Shown: piece after piece, positions 1-7,329 of the stretch
How the letters are laid out: each line of letters opens with the position of its first letter
Position numbering within the stretch: position 1 is the stretch's first letter
Made by a program: the position numbers and the translations under genes
Assembly (NCBI GenBank): GCA_018969165.1
Contig: JAGWYX010000057.1
Span: forward strand, 1 to 10,763
Source of the DNA: Verrucomicrobiota bacterium
GTDB lineage: Bacteria; Verrucomicrobiota; Verrucomicrobiia; Limisphaerales; JAGWYX01
Length of the DNA: 10,763 nt
Direction of reading: 5' to 3'
The notes under the pieces: model-generated
Seen by the model: the letters and a program-made list of their open reading frames with translations, nothing else
What the model was told of the DNA's origin: nothing
Database searches by the model: none

Positions 1-10
1 CGAAGACCAT

Positions 11-814
11 GTGGGTGACGTGATCCGCAAGGCCCGCCAGGCAGCCGGCGTGTCACTGGAAACCGCCGCGCGCGCCGCCAGGTTGGCCCCCGAACTACTG
101 CGTCACCTGGAGGAGACCGGACGGCTCGACCGGTCAACGGACTTCGCCGGCCTGGCGACGGCCCTGGGGCTTATGCCCGGCAAACTGGAGCGAATTGCCG
201 ACGGTTGGCTCCCGACCCCGGTTGATACCAATCACTGGCGCGAGTTCCGGATGATCGCGACCGCCGCCGCGGGGATCATGGTCAATTGCTACCTGGTCTG
301 GGACGAAGTCACGCGTGAGGCCGCCGTGTTTGATACCGGCTGGGACGCCCAGCCCATCCTTGCGCTCGTGGCGGAGCATCAACTTGAACTGAAGCACCTC
401 TTCCTGACCCACAGTCACGAAGACCACCTCGCCGCCCTCGCTCCGCTCCGGGAGCGATTTCCCAAATCCCGTCTCCACACCAGCTCCAAGAGCGCCCCAC
501 CTCAACATCGCAACCGCGCCAACGATTTCATCCACCTCGGCAGCCTGCGTATCACCAATCGCGACACGCCCGGCCACGCCGAAGACGGCACGACTTACGT
601 CGTTGGCACCTGGCCGGAAGACGCGCCCAATGTGGCGTTTGTCGGCGACGCGATCTTTGCCGGCTCGATCGGGACCGGCAACCAGTCCTGGGAATTGGCC
701 CGGCAAAAGGTCCGCCAGCAAATTCTTTCGCTGCCTCCGCCGACGTTGATCTGCCCCGGCCACGGCCCATTGACGACGGTGGGTGAGGAACAGGCCAATA
801 ACCCTTTCTTTTGA
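11..814 (+). CDS. HTH (XRE-like) / metallo-beta-lactamase-fold hydrolase fusion
   Basis: A glyoxalase II-like MBL-fold hydrolase with an N-terminal helix-turn-helix region. Residues about 1-62 look like an XRE/Cro-type HTH (RKARQAAGVSLETAARAARL, then a second helical stretch). The MBL domain follows from about residue 75. It has the full two-metal ligand set: HSHEDH at 134-139, His189 in TPGHAEDG, Asp213 in GDAIFAG and His251 in PGHGP, with an NPFF end typical of glyoxalase II relatives. An active binuclear (Zn/Fe) thioester or related hydrolase is expected from the family; the substrate is unknown. The GTG at 11 is only the first start in the window: the frame is open to base 2, so the true start may lie a few codons upstream and the gene may be cut by the window edge. 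It converges on the TIM-barrel gene, 81 bp away. Domain calls are firm; the role of the HTH (DNA binding or only a structural N-domain) is open. Confidence 0.88.
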   Translation: MGDVIRKARQAAGVSLETAARAARLAPELLRHLEETGRLDRSTDFAGLATALGLMPGKLERIADGWLPTPVDTNHWREFRMIATAAAGIMVNCYLVWDEVTREAAVFDTGWDAQPILALVAEHQLELKHLFLTHSHEDHLAALAPLRERFPKSRLHTSSKSAPPQHRNRANDFIHLGSLRITNRDTPGHAEDGTTYVVGTWPEDAPNVAFVGDAIFAGSIGTGNQSWELARQKVRQQILSLPPPTLICPGHGPLTTVGEEQANNPFF

Positions 815-857
815 GAAGCCAGCGGGACCTTCACTGGGCGGGACAGGGCCTTCCCGG

Positions 858-887
858 CGCGCCGTCATCCGGTCCGTGAGCGGCGCG
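858..887. terminator. Possible bidirectional stem-loop between convergent genes
   Basis: CGCGCCG at 858-864 pairs perfectly with CGGCGCG at 881-887 around a 16-nt loop, in the 81-bp gap between the convergent MBL and TIM-barrel genes. There is no T-tract on either side, so it is not a classical intrinsic terminator. The call rests on the position between two 3' ends and on the GC-rich stem only. Confidence 0.3.
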
Positions 888-895
888 ACCGGAGG

Positions 896-1921
896 TTAAC
901 CGATGTACTCGCGCATCATCCGGAGGTAATGCTGGACCGTCTCGCGCATCGGCGGATCCCCCGGGTTCTTGTCCTGCTCGAGCGAGGCGTAGCCGTCGAA
1001 GCCGATCCGTTTGAGGGCCGTGACGATGGCCTGGAAATCCATCACCCCCTGGCCGATCGGCGGAAATCGGCGCATCCGGCCGTCAATGTCCCGCAGGTGC
1101 AGATTCATCAATTGGCGGCTGACCTTGTGAACGGCCATCGGCGGGTATTCGCGCTCCAGCAGCGTCCAGCCCGCGTCCAGGTTGTAGCCCAGGGCCGGGT
1201 CTCGGATCGCATCCCAAAGCCGGCGGAAGGCGTCGGTTGTCGGCACCAGGGTGTGGGTGTGCTGCTCGATGGTGAACTTCAACCCGTGCGCCTTGGCCCG
1301 TGCCACGCACTCCTGCATCGTTTGCACGTACCGACCCCAGACTTCGTCGAAATCAAACCCGGGCGCGATATCGAAGTGAAACTTCTCGCCCGGTTTCGGA
1401 TTGCTGATCTCGTAGTAGCGCGGCAGGTAATCGGTCGGCCCGGTCATCGCCAGCGTCCAGGGCGCCACAATGTTAATGACCACCGCATCCAGCTTCTGCC
1501 CCAGCCGGCAGCCCGCCTCGAAATGGTCCAGGCTGCGGTTGCGGATGTCCGCCTCCAGACTGGACAATCCTCCCACCACCGGTTGGAACAAGACGAACTG
1601 CGACACTCGCAGCTTGTAGCCGTCGAGCTTCCGCCGGTAGCGGTCCAGGCGCGCATCGGTCCAGAACCCCTGGAGGTCCCGGCTGGCGGTGACGATCAAC
1701 TCGATCCCGTCAAAGCCCATCTGGCCGATGAGGTCGATGGCTGGCTCGGGATCGACCCCGGGCGAGAAATCGTGGAAGCACCAGCTCAAGCAGCCCACTT
1801 TGGGCTTGCCGGCGCGCGGCGTCGGCGGTTCGGCTCCGGTCGAAAGGAATGGCCAGGCGGCCGTGGCGAGTGTGGTCGTTTGCAGGAATTGGCGTCGGTT
1901 CAGAGGGGGCGAAGCATTCAT
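896..1921 (-). CDS. Tat-exported sugar phosphate isomerase/epimerase-like TIM barrel protein
   Basis: An AP-endonuclease-2/xylose-isomerase-like TIM barrel, a family that isomerises or epimerises sugars or oxidises inositol-type substrates. The N-terminus carries a twin-arginine signal (NRRQFLQ, Arg9-Arg10, then a hydrophobic stretch to about residue 28), so the protein is probably exported folded with its metal. Likely metal ligands are in place: Glu74 (GIEL), Glu219 (TIEQH), Asp249 (NLDAGW), His275 (NLHLRD) and Glu315 (SLEQDK). The length, 341 residues, is normal for the exported members. ATG at 1921 is preferred; an in-frame GTG at 1927 adds two residues. It lies 133-139 bp downstream of tyrS on the same strand and could be read through from it, though the products have no obvious link. 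Such exported isomerase-like proteins are common in Planctomycetes and Verrucomicrobia, mostly of unknown substrate. Confidence 0.9.
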   Translation of the reverse strand: MNASPPLNRRQFLQTTTLATAAWPFLSTGAEPPTPRAGKPKVGCLSWCFHDFSPGVDPEPAIDLIGQMGFDGIELIVTASRDLQGFWTDARLDRYRRKLDGYKLRVSQFVLFQPVVGGLSSLEADIRNRSLDHFEAGCRLGQKLDAVVINIVAPWTLAMTGPTDYLPRYYEISNPKPGEKFHFDIAPGFDFDEVWGRYVQTMQECVARAKAHGLKFTIEQHTHTLVPTTDAFRRLWDAIRDPALGYNLDAGWTLLEREYPPMAVHKVSRQLMNLHLRDIDGRMRRFPPIGQGVMDFQAIVTALKRIGFDGYASLEQDKNPGDPPMRETVQHYLRMMREYIG

Positions 1922-2060
1922 AAGCACGATCGATTGGCGATGTTCCCTGGGAGGTTACCTTGCGGCGCGCCTCCGTGGCGAGTCTCTTCCGCCATCCCCC
2001 GGACGCGGCGCGACCGGTTGCCGGGCCCGAACCGCAAGGAACCGACCTTCCGCTCCCGGC

Positions 2061-3350
2061 TCAAGCGCGCTCGCGCGCCGTTAGCACGACGTAATTGCGC
2101 TTGCCTTTGCGCAATAGGAGATGCTGGCCGAATAGCAGGTGATCGGCCGTGACTGACCGTTGAACACGATTCTCGCGCACGTTGTTCACGTAAATCCCGC
2201 CCCCGGCGATGTCCTTTCGCGCCTGGCCTTTCGAAGGGCATAATCCCGCCGTCACCAATAGATCAACCAGTGCACTGCCGCCGCCGTCGAGACCGGCCTT
2301 CGGGATTTCCTTCGACGGTACTTCGCCGACGATCTCGCCAAAGGTCGCCGCAGAGACTCCCTCCAGCGCGCCGCCGAACAGAATCTCACTGGCGCGAACC
2401 GCCTCGGCCGTGGCTGCCGAACCGTGAATTAAAGCCGTCAACTCGCGGGCCAGGGCCTGGTGCGCGTCGCGGGACTCCGGTGCCGCCTGGTGGCGTGCCT
2501 CGAGCGCGGCGATCTCTTCCTGGTGCAGAAAAGTGAAGTATTTCAAAAACCGGATCACGTCGCGGTCGTCGGTGCGAATCCAGAACTGGTAGAACCGGTA
2601 GACGCTGGTGCGTTTGGGATCGAGCCAGATGGTGCCGGCCTCGGTCTTGCCGAACTTGGTGCCGTCGGCCTTGGTGATCAACGGCAGGGTAAGGCCATAG
2701 ACGGTCTTGCCCAGTTTCTTGCGGCACAGTTCGATGCCGGCCGTGATGTTGCCCCATTGATCGCTGCCGCCGATCTGCAACTCGCAATCGGATTCGCGGC
2801 ACAGGTGCAGGAAATCATAAGCCTGGAGCAGCATGTAGCTGAACTCGGTGAAGCTGATCCCCGACTCGCGGTCTTCCATGCGGGCGCGGACGCTCTCCTT
2901 GCCAACCATCATGTTCACCGAGAAATGCTTGCCAACCTCGCGCAGGAAATCCAGGAAACTGACCGAAGCCGTCCAGTCCGCGTTATCGACGAGGCGCGCC
3001 GGGTTCTGGCCGATCTGAAAGTCGAGCAAGCGGCTTAATTGCGCTTTCACGCTCGCAATGTTGGCCGCCAACGCCTCTTGGCTGAGCAGTTGGCGCTCGT
3101 CGGTCTTGCCGCTGGGATCGCCGATCAGGCCGGTGGCGCCGCCCGCCACGGCGATCGGGTGATGCCCGAACAACTGGAACCGGCGCAGCGCCAGCAGCGG
3201 CACCAGGCTCCCGACGTGCAAACTGTCCGCCGTCGGATCGAACCCGCAATAGAGCGTGACTGCCCCGGCCCCAAGACGCTTCATCAGCTCCGCTTTGTCC
3301 GTGCAGTCAGCGATCAGTCCGCGCCACTCCAGTTCGTCGAAGATATTCAT
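2061..3350 (-). CDS. tyrS: Tyrosyl-tRNA synthetase
   Basis: A class I aminoacyl-tRNA synthetase that charges tRNA-Tyr with tyrosine in the cytoplasm. Hallmarks in order: YCGFDPTADSLHVGSL at about 34-49 with the HIGH-type signature HVGS (45-48); the tyrosine/tRNA region SYMLLQAYDFLHL (171-183) and GGSDQWGN (194-201); KFGKT at 232-236, the KMSKS equivalent; and a C-terminal S4 RNA-binding domain from about 355 (LVDLLVTAGLCPSKGQARKDI) to the end. At 429 residues it is full length for the bacterial TyrRS type. The ATG at 3350 gives a normal N-terminus (MNIFDELEWRGLI). No Shine-Dalgarno is visible. It is transcribed away from the 2-oxo acid decarboxylase gene, and the two share a 196-bp spacer that holds a strong inverted repeat. 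Confidence 0.97.
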   Translation of the reverse strand: MNIFDELEWRGLIADCTDKAELMKRLGAGAVTLYCGFDPTADSLHVGSLVPLLALRRFQLFGHHPIAVAGGATGLIGDPSGKTDERQLLSQEALAANIASVKAQLSRLLDFQIGQNPARLVDNADWTASVSFLDFLREVGKHFSVNMMVGKESVRARMEDRESGISFTEFSYMLLQAYDFLHLCRESDCELQIGGSDQWGNITAGIELCRKKLGKTVYGLTLPLITKADGTKFGKTEAGTIWLDPKRTSVYRFYQFWIRTDDRDVIRFLKYFTFLHQEEIAALEARHQAAPESRDAHQALARELTALIHGSAATAEAVRASEILFGGALEGVSAATFGEIVGEVPSKEIPKAGLDGGGSALVDLLVTAGLCPSKGQARKDIAGGGIYVNNVRENRVQRSVTADHLLFGQHLLLRKGKRNYVVLTARERA

Positions 3351-3419
3351 GGACGACGGAAGTTATCGCGATTGGCTCGGCGGCAAACAAGGCCAAAGTC
3401 CGCCGGCCCTCCGCACTCT

Positions 3420-3479
3420 GGGGTCAGTCCCGCATAATCGCATCTGGCGCGGCATATGCGATTATGCGGGACTGACCCC
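3420..3479. repeat. Perfect 24-bp inverted repeat in a divergent spacer
   Basis: Bases 3420-3443 are the exact reverse complement of 3456-3479, with a 12-nt loop at 3444-3455. The left arm begins GGGGTCAGTCCCGC and ends ATAATCGCAT; the pairing was checked base by base and stops at both ends. The genes on either side diverge (tyrS start at 3350, decarboxylase start at 3547), so this is not a terminator. The very stable cruciform or RNA hairpin would lie in the 5' leader of the decarboxylase mRNA if the promoter is upstream. Its form suits a REP/BIME- or MITE-like mobile palindrome; a large operator is the alternative. Confidence 0.85.
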
Positions 3480-3537
3480 GAGACGGAACTTTGGAGTTGC
3501 GGCTGGCCGGGGACGGTTTACCTTTGCCACAGGAAAC

Positions 3538-3541
3538 GAGG
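3538..3541 (+). promoter_or_regulatory. Ribosome binding site (GAGG) of the decarboxylase gene
   Basis: GAGG lies 5 nt before the ATG at 3547. It is one of very few clear Shine-Dalgarno sequences in the window and decides that start over the long in-frame upstream extension. Confidence 0.6.
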
Positions 3542-3546
3542 CGGCT

Positions 3547-5187
3547 ATGGCAAAACGAATGCTCAACATCGGGGAGTACCTGATCCAGCGCCTTTATGCC
3601 CACGGCGTGCGGCATGTCTTCGGCGTACCCGGCGATTACGTGCTGGCATTCTACGATCTGCTGGAACGCAGCAAACTCCGCATCGTCAACACCTGCGATG
3701 AACAGGGCGCCGGTTTCGCCGCCGACGCGTATGCCCGCGTTCGCGGTCTGGGCGCGGTGTGCGTTACCTACTGTGTTGGGGGCTTGAAGGTGGCCAATTC
3801 CACCGCCGAGGCCTTCGCCGAGAAATCGCCAGTGGTGGTGATCAGTGGCGCCCCGGGGATCCGGGAGCGGGCCAGGAATCCCCTGCTCCACCACAAGGTG
3901 CGCGAATTCGACACCCAAAAGAAAGTATTCGAGCAGCTCACCGTGGCCTCGACCGTGTTGAGTGACCCGCAGACGGCGTTTCAGGAAATCGACCGGGTCC
4001 TGCACGCTGCCCTCCAGTACAAGCGGCCAGTGTATATCGAGCTGCCGCGGGACCTGGTCGGCGCGCCGGGGCTGCCGCATCACCAACCGCGCCCCTTCGA
4101 CGACGGGAATGATCCGAAAATCCTGCGCGCCGCGCTATTGGAAGCGGTGGCGATGATCAACCACGCGCGTCAACCGGTCATCATCGCCGACGTCGAGCTC
4201 CACCGGTTCGGCTTGCAGGAGGAGCTGCTCAAGCTGGCCCGACAAACCAATATCCCGGTGGCGGCCACGCTGCTGGGCAAGTCGGTCATGGGCGAGCATT
4301 ACCCGTTTTACCTCGGGGTGTACGAAGGGGCGATGGGCCGCGACGACGTGCGCCGTTACGTCGAGGCCAGCGATTGCGCGATCCTGCTGGGGGCATTCAT
4401 GACCGATATCAACCTGGGCATTTACACCGCCCGTCTGGATCCTGCCCGCTCGATTTACGCAACGAGCGAGAAGCTTGCGATCCGCCACCACACCTTTGAG
4501 AACGTCGCGTTCGACGGCTTCGTTCGCGGACTGGTGCGGGCCGCCATCCAACCGCGCCGTCTGGGCAAAATCCCGCACCCCGCCCCGCCGCCGCCGCCGG
4601 GCGCCATTCCGGGCCGGGAGCGGATCACGGTCAAACGCCTGTTCGAGCGACTTAACGCCCATCTGACCGACGAGACCCTGGTGGTCGCGGACGTCGGCGA
4701 CGCCATGTTTGGCGCGGCCGACCTCTACATCCATCACCGGACCGAGTTTCTTGGGCCGGCGTATTACGCGTCGATGGGATTCGCGGTGCCCGCCGGGATC
4801 GGCGCGCAGTTGGCCAACCGGCGTTTGCGTCCGGTCGTGCTGGTTGGGGACGGGGCATTTCAGATGACCGGCATGGAACTGGCGACGGCGGTCCGCTACG
4901 GGCTGAACCCGATTGTGATCGTGCTCAATAACCGCGGCTACAGCACCGAGCGCCACATGCAGGACGGTCCTTACAACGACGTGCTCGACTGGGCTTACAG
5001 CCGGGTGCCGGCAGTCCTCGGCGCCGGACGCGGCTTCGTCGTCGAGAGCGGGGACGACCTCGAACACGCCCTGGCCGAGGCGCAACGATTGACGGACACC
5101 TTCAGCATCTTCGATGTCCGGCTCGACCCGCACGATCACTCGCCGGCGATGCAGCGCCTGGCCGGGCGTTTGGCGAAGCAACTCTGA
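3547..5187 (+). CDS. Thiamine-diphosphate-dependent 2-oxo acid decarboxylase (pyruvate/indolepyruvate decarboxylase type)
   Basis: A 546-residue enzyme expected to split a 2-oxo acid into an aldehyde and CO2 using thiamine diphosphate and Mg. The pyruvate decarboxylase catalytic set is present: Asp30 in VPGDY, Glu52 in CDEQGAGFAADAYAR, the His115-His116 pair in LLHHK, and Glu468 in NNRGYSTE. The cofactor motif runs from GDGAFQMTGMEL (434) to NN (461-462). The N-terminal pyrimidine domain, central domain, a proline-rich linker (345-351) and the C-terminal pyrophosphate domain are in order. The HH pair and Glu468 favour the decarboxylase branch over acetolactate synthase; pyruvate, indolepyruvate or phenylpyruvate cannot be told apart here. 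The start at 3547 has GAGG 5 nt upstream and matches family N-termini. The frame stays open back to 3256, but that part overlaps tyrS and the inverted repeat. Its last 86 bp overlap the convergent small helical protein gene. Confidence 0.93.
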   Translation: MAKRMLNIGEYLIQRLYAHGVRHVFGVPGDYVLAFYDLLERSKLRIVNTCDEQGAGFAADAYARVRGLGAVCVTYCVGGLKVANSTAEAFAEKSPVVVISGAPGIRERARNPLLHHKVREFDTQKKVFEQLTVASTVLSDPQTAFQEIDRVLHAALQYKRPVYIELPRDLVGAPGLPHHQPRPFDDGNDPKILRAALLEAVAMINHARQPVIIADVELHRFGLQEELLKLARQTNIPVAATLLGKSVMGEHYPFYLGVYEGAMGRDDVRRYVEASDCAILLGAFMTDINLGIYTARLDPARSIYATSEKLAIRHHTFENVAFDGFVRGLVRAAIQPRRLGKIPHPAPPPPPGAIPGRERITVKRLFERLNAHLTDETLVVADVGDAMFGAADLYIHHRTEFLGPAYYASMGFAVPAGIGAQLANRRLRPVVLVGDGAFQMTGMELATAVRYGLNPIVIVLNNRGYSTERHMQDGPYNDVLDWAYSRVPAVLGAGRGFVVESGDDLEHALAEAQRLTDTFSIFDVRLDPHDHSPAMQRLAGRLAKQL

Positions 5188-5521
5188 GCAATTGCGCGCT
5201 CAAGGCCCGCACGGCCTTGGCCACCGCCTGGACCAACTGCGCCGCCCGCTGCAGTTCAGCGATCGAACGCCGCAGGGCCGCGGCGATGCCCGACATTGTT
5301 TCGGCCGCGGCCTCCAATTGCCGCAGGCAGCCCCGCAGGTCCTGTCGCACCAGCAGGTCTTCCAGCTCCACCAGGCGGCTGTAGGCCGTGTCCAGGTCGT
5401 CTTGCTGCGCGGGGGTAAGCCCTGGCAATCCGCGCTGGCGCGCCACCTCCGCGCGCGCGGCCCTCACTTCCTCGCGAGTCCGGGTGGAAAGCGCGGGCGC
5501 GCCTGGCCGGTTCCGTTTCAT
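5102..5521 (-). CDS. Small helical (coiled-coil) protein, translationally coupled to the lipoprotein gene
   Basis: Unknown function. The ATG at 5521 overlaps the TGA of the upstream lipoprotein gene in a classic ATGA junction, which supports both ends and suggests translational coupling. The 139-residue product is basic and Pro-rich for 12 residues, then almost all amphipathic helix from about 14 to 112 (EEVRAARAEVARQ, LDTAYSRLVELEDLLVRQ, LRRSIAELQRAAQLVQAVAKAV), Ala/Leu/Arg/Gln-rich and likely coiled-coil. It has no signal peptide or membrane segment. Residues from about 112 to the end are read antisense to the last 28 codons of the decarboxylase gene and look unstructured (Ala/Pro/Arg/Gly), so the tail may be only a missed-stop extension. 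The frame also stays open upstream to 5641, but that would overlap the lipoprotein gene by 124 bp. I consider the gene real mainly because of the junction. Confidence 0.6.
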   Translation of the reverse strand: MKRNRPGAPALSTRTREEVRAARAEVARQRGLPGLTPAQQDDLDTAYSRLVELEDLLVRQDLRGCLRQLEAAAETMSGIAAALRRSIAELQRAAQLVQAVAKAVRALSAQLLRVASPNARPGAASPASDRAGRAGHRRC

Positions 5522-6558
5522 CCGAAAACGCGTTCGATTATCCGCCAGGCGGGTCCCCAATCCCCGGCCGAGCCGAGCAGATGACGCGCCTCCTGGAGTT
5601 CCTTGACCAATGCCGACAACTCCGTCAACTCCGTTCCCCACCCCTGACGGTCCGCCACTGCCTCCGCCAGCTTGGCGTGTGCGGCCGAAAATTTAGCCGC
5701 CGTCGAGGCGATCGAACGGCAGAGCTGCCGGGCGCGTCCCAACCGTTCCCGGGCGTCTGCGACGGCCATCAATGTCGCCAGCGGCAGGGCTTGGCGCCGG
5801 CCAGCGGCGATTTCAAAATCGCTCCGCAGCCGCGCCTCGAGGTCACCGAGATCGGCCAGCACCCGGTTGGTCATGAACCGGCCCACGTCCGCGTCCAGAC
5901 CGGCGATCACGGGCTGAGCGGTCGTCAAACAGGCTCGCAAACGTCGAACTTGCTGGTGCCGAATCCAGACCCCGCCCCCCCCGCGCACCACCGCCGCGAT
6001 GGCGTCTCCGCAGGCGGGCAACGGCGGCGTCCCCAGCGGCGCGCGCACGCCCTCGTTATAACGCTGGATGGCCGCATCCAAGGCTCGGGCCAAGGATCGA
6101 GCATTGGCATCCAGCGAGTCGATGAAGCGGTCGGAGGCCAGCACGGCCAGCAGCCGGGCGTAGGTCGAGAGCACCTCGAGGGTGCGATCGGCCTGGCCGG
6201 CGATCTGTTCGAAGGCAGCCGAGGCCCGGTTGGCCTCCTCCATTTCCTGCCAACTCCGTTCCCGCGCCTGGGGTTGGGAAAAATCGCGGGCCGACACAAT
6301 CAACAGCCGATCCACCCGATCCACCACTGCATAGGTCCGGATCGGCTCCCCCGGAAGAGTGCCGTAACGCTCCGCCGCCGCCGCGAAGGTCTTGACCGCC
6401 TCGACCTGCGGTTGGGTAAGCACGGCGCAACCGCTGGCCAGCGTCCAAACCGCGCCGCCCACCAGTACGGTGGCAAAGAATTTCAGGTTAACCCTTTTGT
6501 CGGGGTTGGACCGATCGTGAGGTTCGGTCTGCCAGCCGAAATAAGTCTTATCCGTCAA
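5518..6558 (-). CDS. Predicted lipoprotein, helix-rich, unknown function
   Basis: A 346-residue exported protein. After Lys21-Arg22 comes a hydrophobic segment (FFATVLVGGAVWTLASGC) with a lipobox LASGC; Cys44 would be the lipidated residue. The mature part is long, helical and Ala/Arg/Leu-rich (for example EEANRASAAFEQIAGQADRT and LDANARSLARALDAAI), with no transmembrane segment and no motif that I recognise. Three further cysteines (about 185, 213 and 284) could pair in the periplasm. The start is a TTG at 6558. It gives an unusually long 22-residue N-region, and no ATG or GTG lies between it and the hydrophobic core, so a non-standard start or a weakly processed leader is possible. The gene ends in the ATGA overlap with the next leftward gene, and the pair probably forms one operon. 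It diverges from the secreted protein gene at 6660. Confidence 0.72.
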   Translation of the reverse strand: MTDKTYFGWQTEPHDRSNPDKRVNLKFFATVLVGGAVWTLASGCAVLTQPQVEAVKTFAAAAERYGTLPGEPIRTYAVVDRVDRLLIVSARDFSQPQARERSWQEMEEANRASAAFEQIAGQADRTLEVLSTYARLLAVLASDRFIDSLDANARSLARALDAAIQRYNEGVRAPLGTPPLPACGDAIAAVVRGGGGVWIRHQQVRRLRACLTTAQPVIAGLDADVGRFMTNRVLADLGDLEARLRSDFEIAAGRRQALPLATLMAVADARERLGRARQLCRSIASTAAKFSAAHAKLAEAVADRQGWGTELTELSALVKELQEARHLLGSAGDWGPAWRIIERVFG

Positions 6559-6562
6559 CGCC

Positions 6563-6581
6563 AGGAGTTAAGAGGAGTTAA
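6563..6581. repeat. Tandem AGGAGTTAA pair in a divergent promoter region
   Basis: AGGAGTTAA occurs at 6563-6571 and again at 6573-6581, exactly 10 bp apart (one helical turn), in the 102-bp spacer between the lipoprotein gene and the divergent secreted protein gene. It is followed by an A-rich run (6596-6609). The spacing would suit a transcription factor site, but two 9-mers are thin evidence. Confidence 0.35.
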
Positions 6582-6659
6582 ATCCGGAGCGCAAACAAAA
6601 AAAATTAAAGGAATTGCCTGTCGCACGCGTCGAATTCCTGTGATCGAACCGTCTCGGGC

Positions 6660-7115
6660 ATGAACCGAATGTTTTGCGCTCTCGGGCTGGCGGTGCTGGT
6701 AGCAAACCCAGCCGCCTTCGGCGAGTCCACGCCGCCCATCACCTATTATGTCCAGTTGGTCTGGGGCACCAATCAGCAGGCCCCCGAGCGGGCCCCTTTC
6801 CGGGCCGTTGGCCAGAAATTGAAACGCCGATTGTCACGCTGTTTCCGGTGGACCAATTACTGGGAAATCAACTCACAGGCGGTGACCGTCGCCGCCGGGA
6901 CCGTGCAAAAAGTCACCTTGAGTCAGGACTGCAAAATCGAAATCCAGTCCACCTCGTCCACGACTCGCGAGGTACGGCTCTATCGCAACGACAAGCTGGT
7001 GCGCAAGTCCCGCGCCGATGTCCGCTCCAACGGCATGTCCATCCATGGCGGCGACACGACCGCCGACGGCGCCTGGTTCGTCGTCATCCGCCGCGACAAA
7101 CCGCGCTACCCCTAA
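6660..7115 (+). CDS. Small secreted protein of unknown function
   Basis: A 151-residue protein with a cleavable-looking Sec signal: MNRMFCALGLAVLVANPAAFG with a likely cut after AAFG or close by (about residue 21). The mature domain reads as beta-rich: TYYVQLVWGT (28-37), a basic KLKRRLSRCFRW stretch, YWEINSQAVTVAAGTVQKVTLS, then VRLYRNDKLVRKS and a C-terminal AWFVVIRRDK. Two cysteines at about 61 and 90 could form a disulphide. The pattern resembles small exported hypothetical proteins I associate with Verrucomicrobia; that is memory, not a search result. No catalytic motif is visible. ATG at 6660 gives the full signal peptide, and no Shine-Dalgarno is present. It diverges from the lipoprotein gene and is followed by the repeat-rich spacer. 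Confidence 0.72.
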   Translation: MNRMFCALGLAVLVANPAAFGESTPPITYYVQLVWGTNQQAPERAPFRAVGQKLKRRLSRCFRWTNYWEINSQAVTVAAGTVQKVTLSQDCKIEIQSTSSTTREVRLYRNDKLVRKSRADVRSNGMSIHGGDTTADGAWFVVIRRDKPRYP

Positions 7116-7153
7116 CGCGGCGTCACCTCAGACCTCAAGTCAACTTTGTCATG

Positions 7154-7301
7154 CACCTGGGATTCTCCTCTTCCTTCGTTCGCTCCGTATGCGCGCCTCG
7201 CTCAGAGAGTCCTTGAGGGGAAAACACAGACCGTGAAAGAGACGCCAAAACTTGATCTGACGACAGCGAGTTTCAAAATTCAAGGACCCGGGCCAGGCGC
7301 G
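7154..7301 (+). repeat. TIR-bearing repeat, copy A (about 148 bp)
   Basis: Copy A matches copy B (8860-9008) in reverse complement. Over 7191-7301 about 93 of 112 aligned positions agree, with one 1-nt gap; over the outer 46 nt (7154-7199) 32 of 46 agree. It has nested terminal inverted repeats: CGCGCCTCGC (7192-7201) with a partial partner AGGCGCG (7295-7301), and AGTCCTTGA (7208-7216) with TCAAGGAC (7280-7287). The outer arm is pyrimidine-rich and includes TTCGT, then 11 nt, then GCGCGCCTC. Weaker similarity continues to about 7134. A non-autonomous MITE-like element or a structured RNA element would both fit; no transposase is present. Confidence 0.8.
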
Positions 7302-7329
7302 GCTCACACTTCATCTCGTCCTTTCTCAG

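Noticed and set aside
2062..2084. GC-rich stem at the tyrS 3' end as a terminator
   Set aside because: The complementary GCGCG/CGCGC stretch lies inside the last tyrS codons, with no T-tract after it, and is expected from base composition.
929..2152. Long rightward open frame opposite the TIM-barrel gene and the end of tyrS
   Set aside because: It is antisense to two well-supported genes and has no recognisable domain; a typical shadow in GC-rich DNA.
3420..3479. Intrinsic terminator
   Set aside because: It lies between two divergent gene starts and lacks a T-tract.
3256..3546. In-frame upstream extension of the decarboxylase (a 643-residue reading)
   Set aside because: It overlaps the tyrS start on the other strand and reads through the inverted repeat. 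Family N-termini fit the ATG at 3547, which has GAGG 5 nt upstream.
4135..5181. Leftward open frame opposite the decarboxylase
   Set aside because: It is antisense to the thiamine-diphosphate domain; its composition mirrors codon bias only.
5522..5641. Upstream extension of the small helical protein
   Set aside because: It would overlap the lipoprotein gene by 124 bp and is Gly-rich and disordered; the ATGA junction at 5518-5521 is a far better start.
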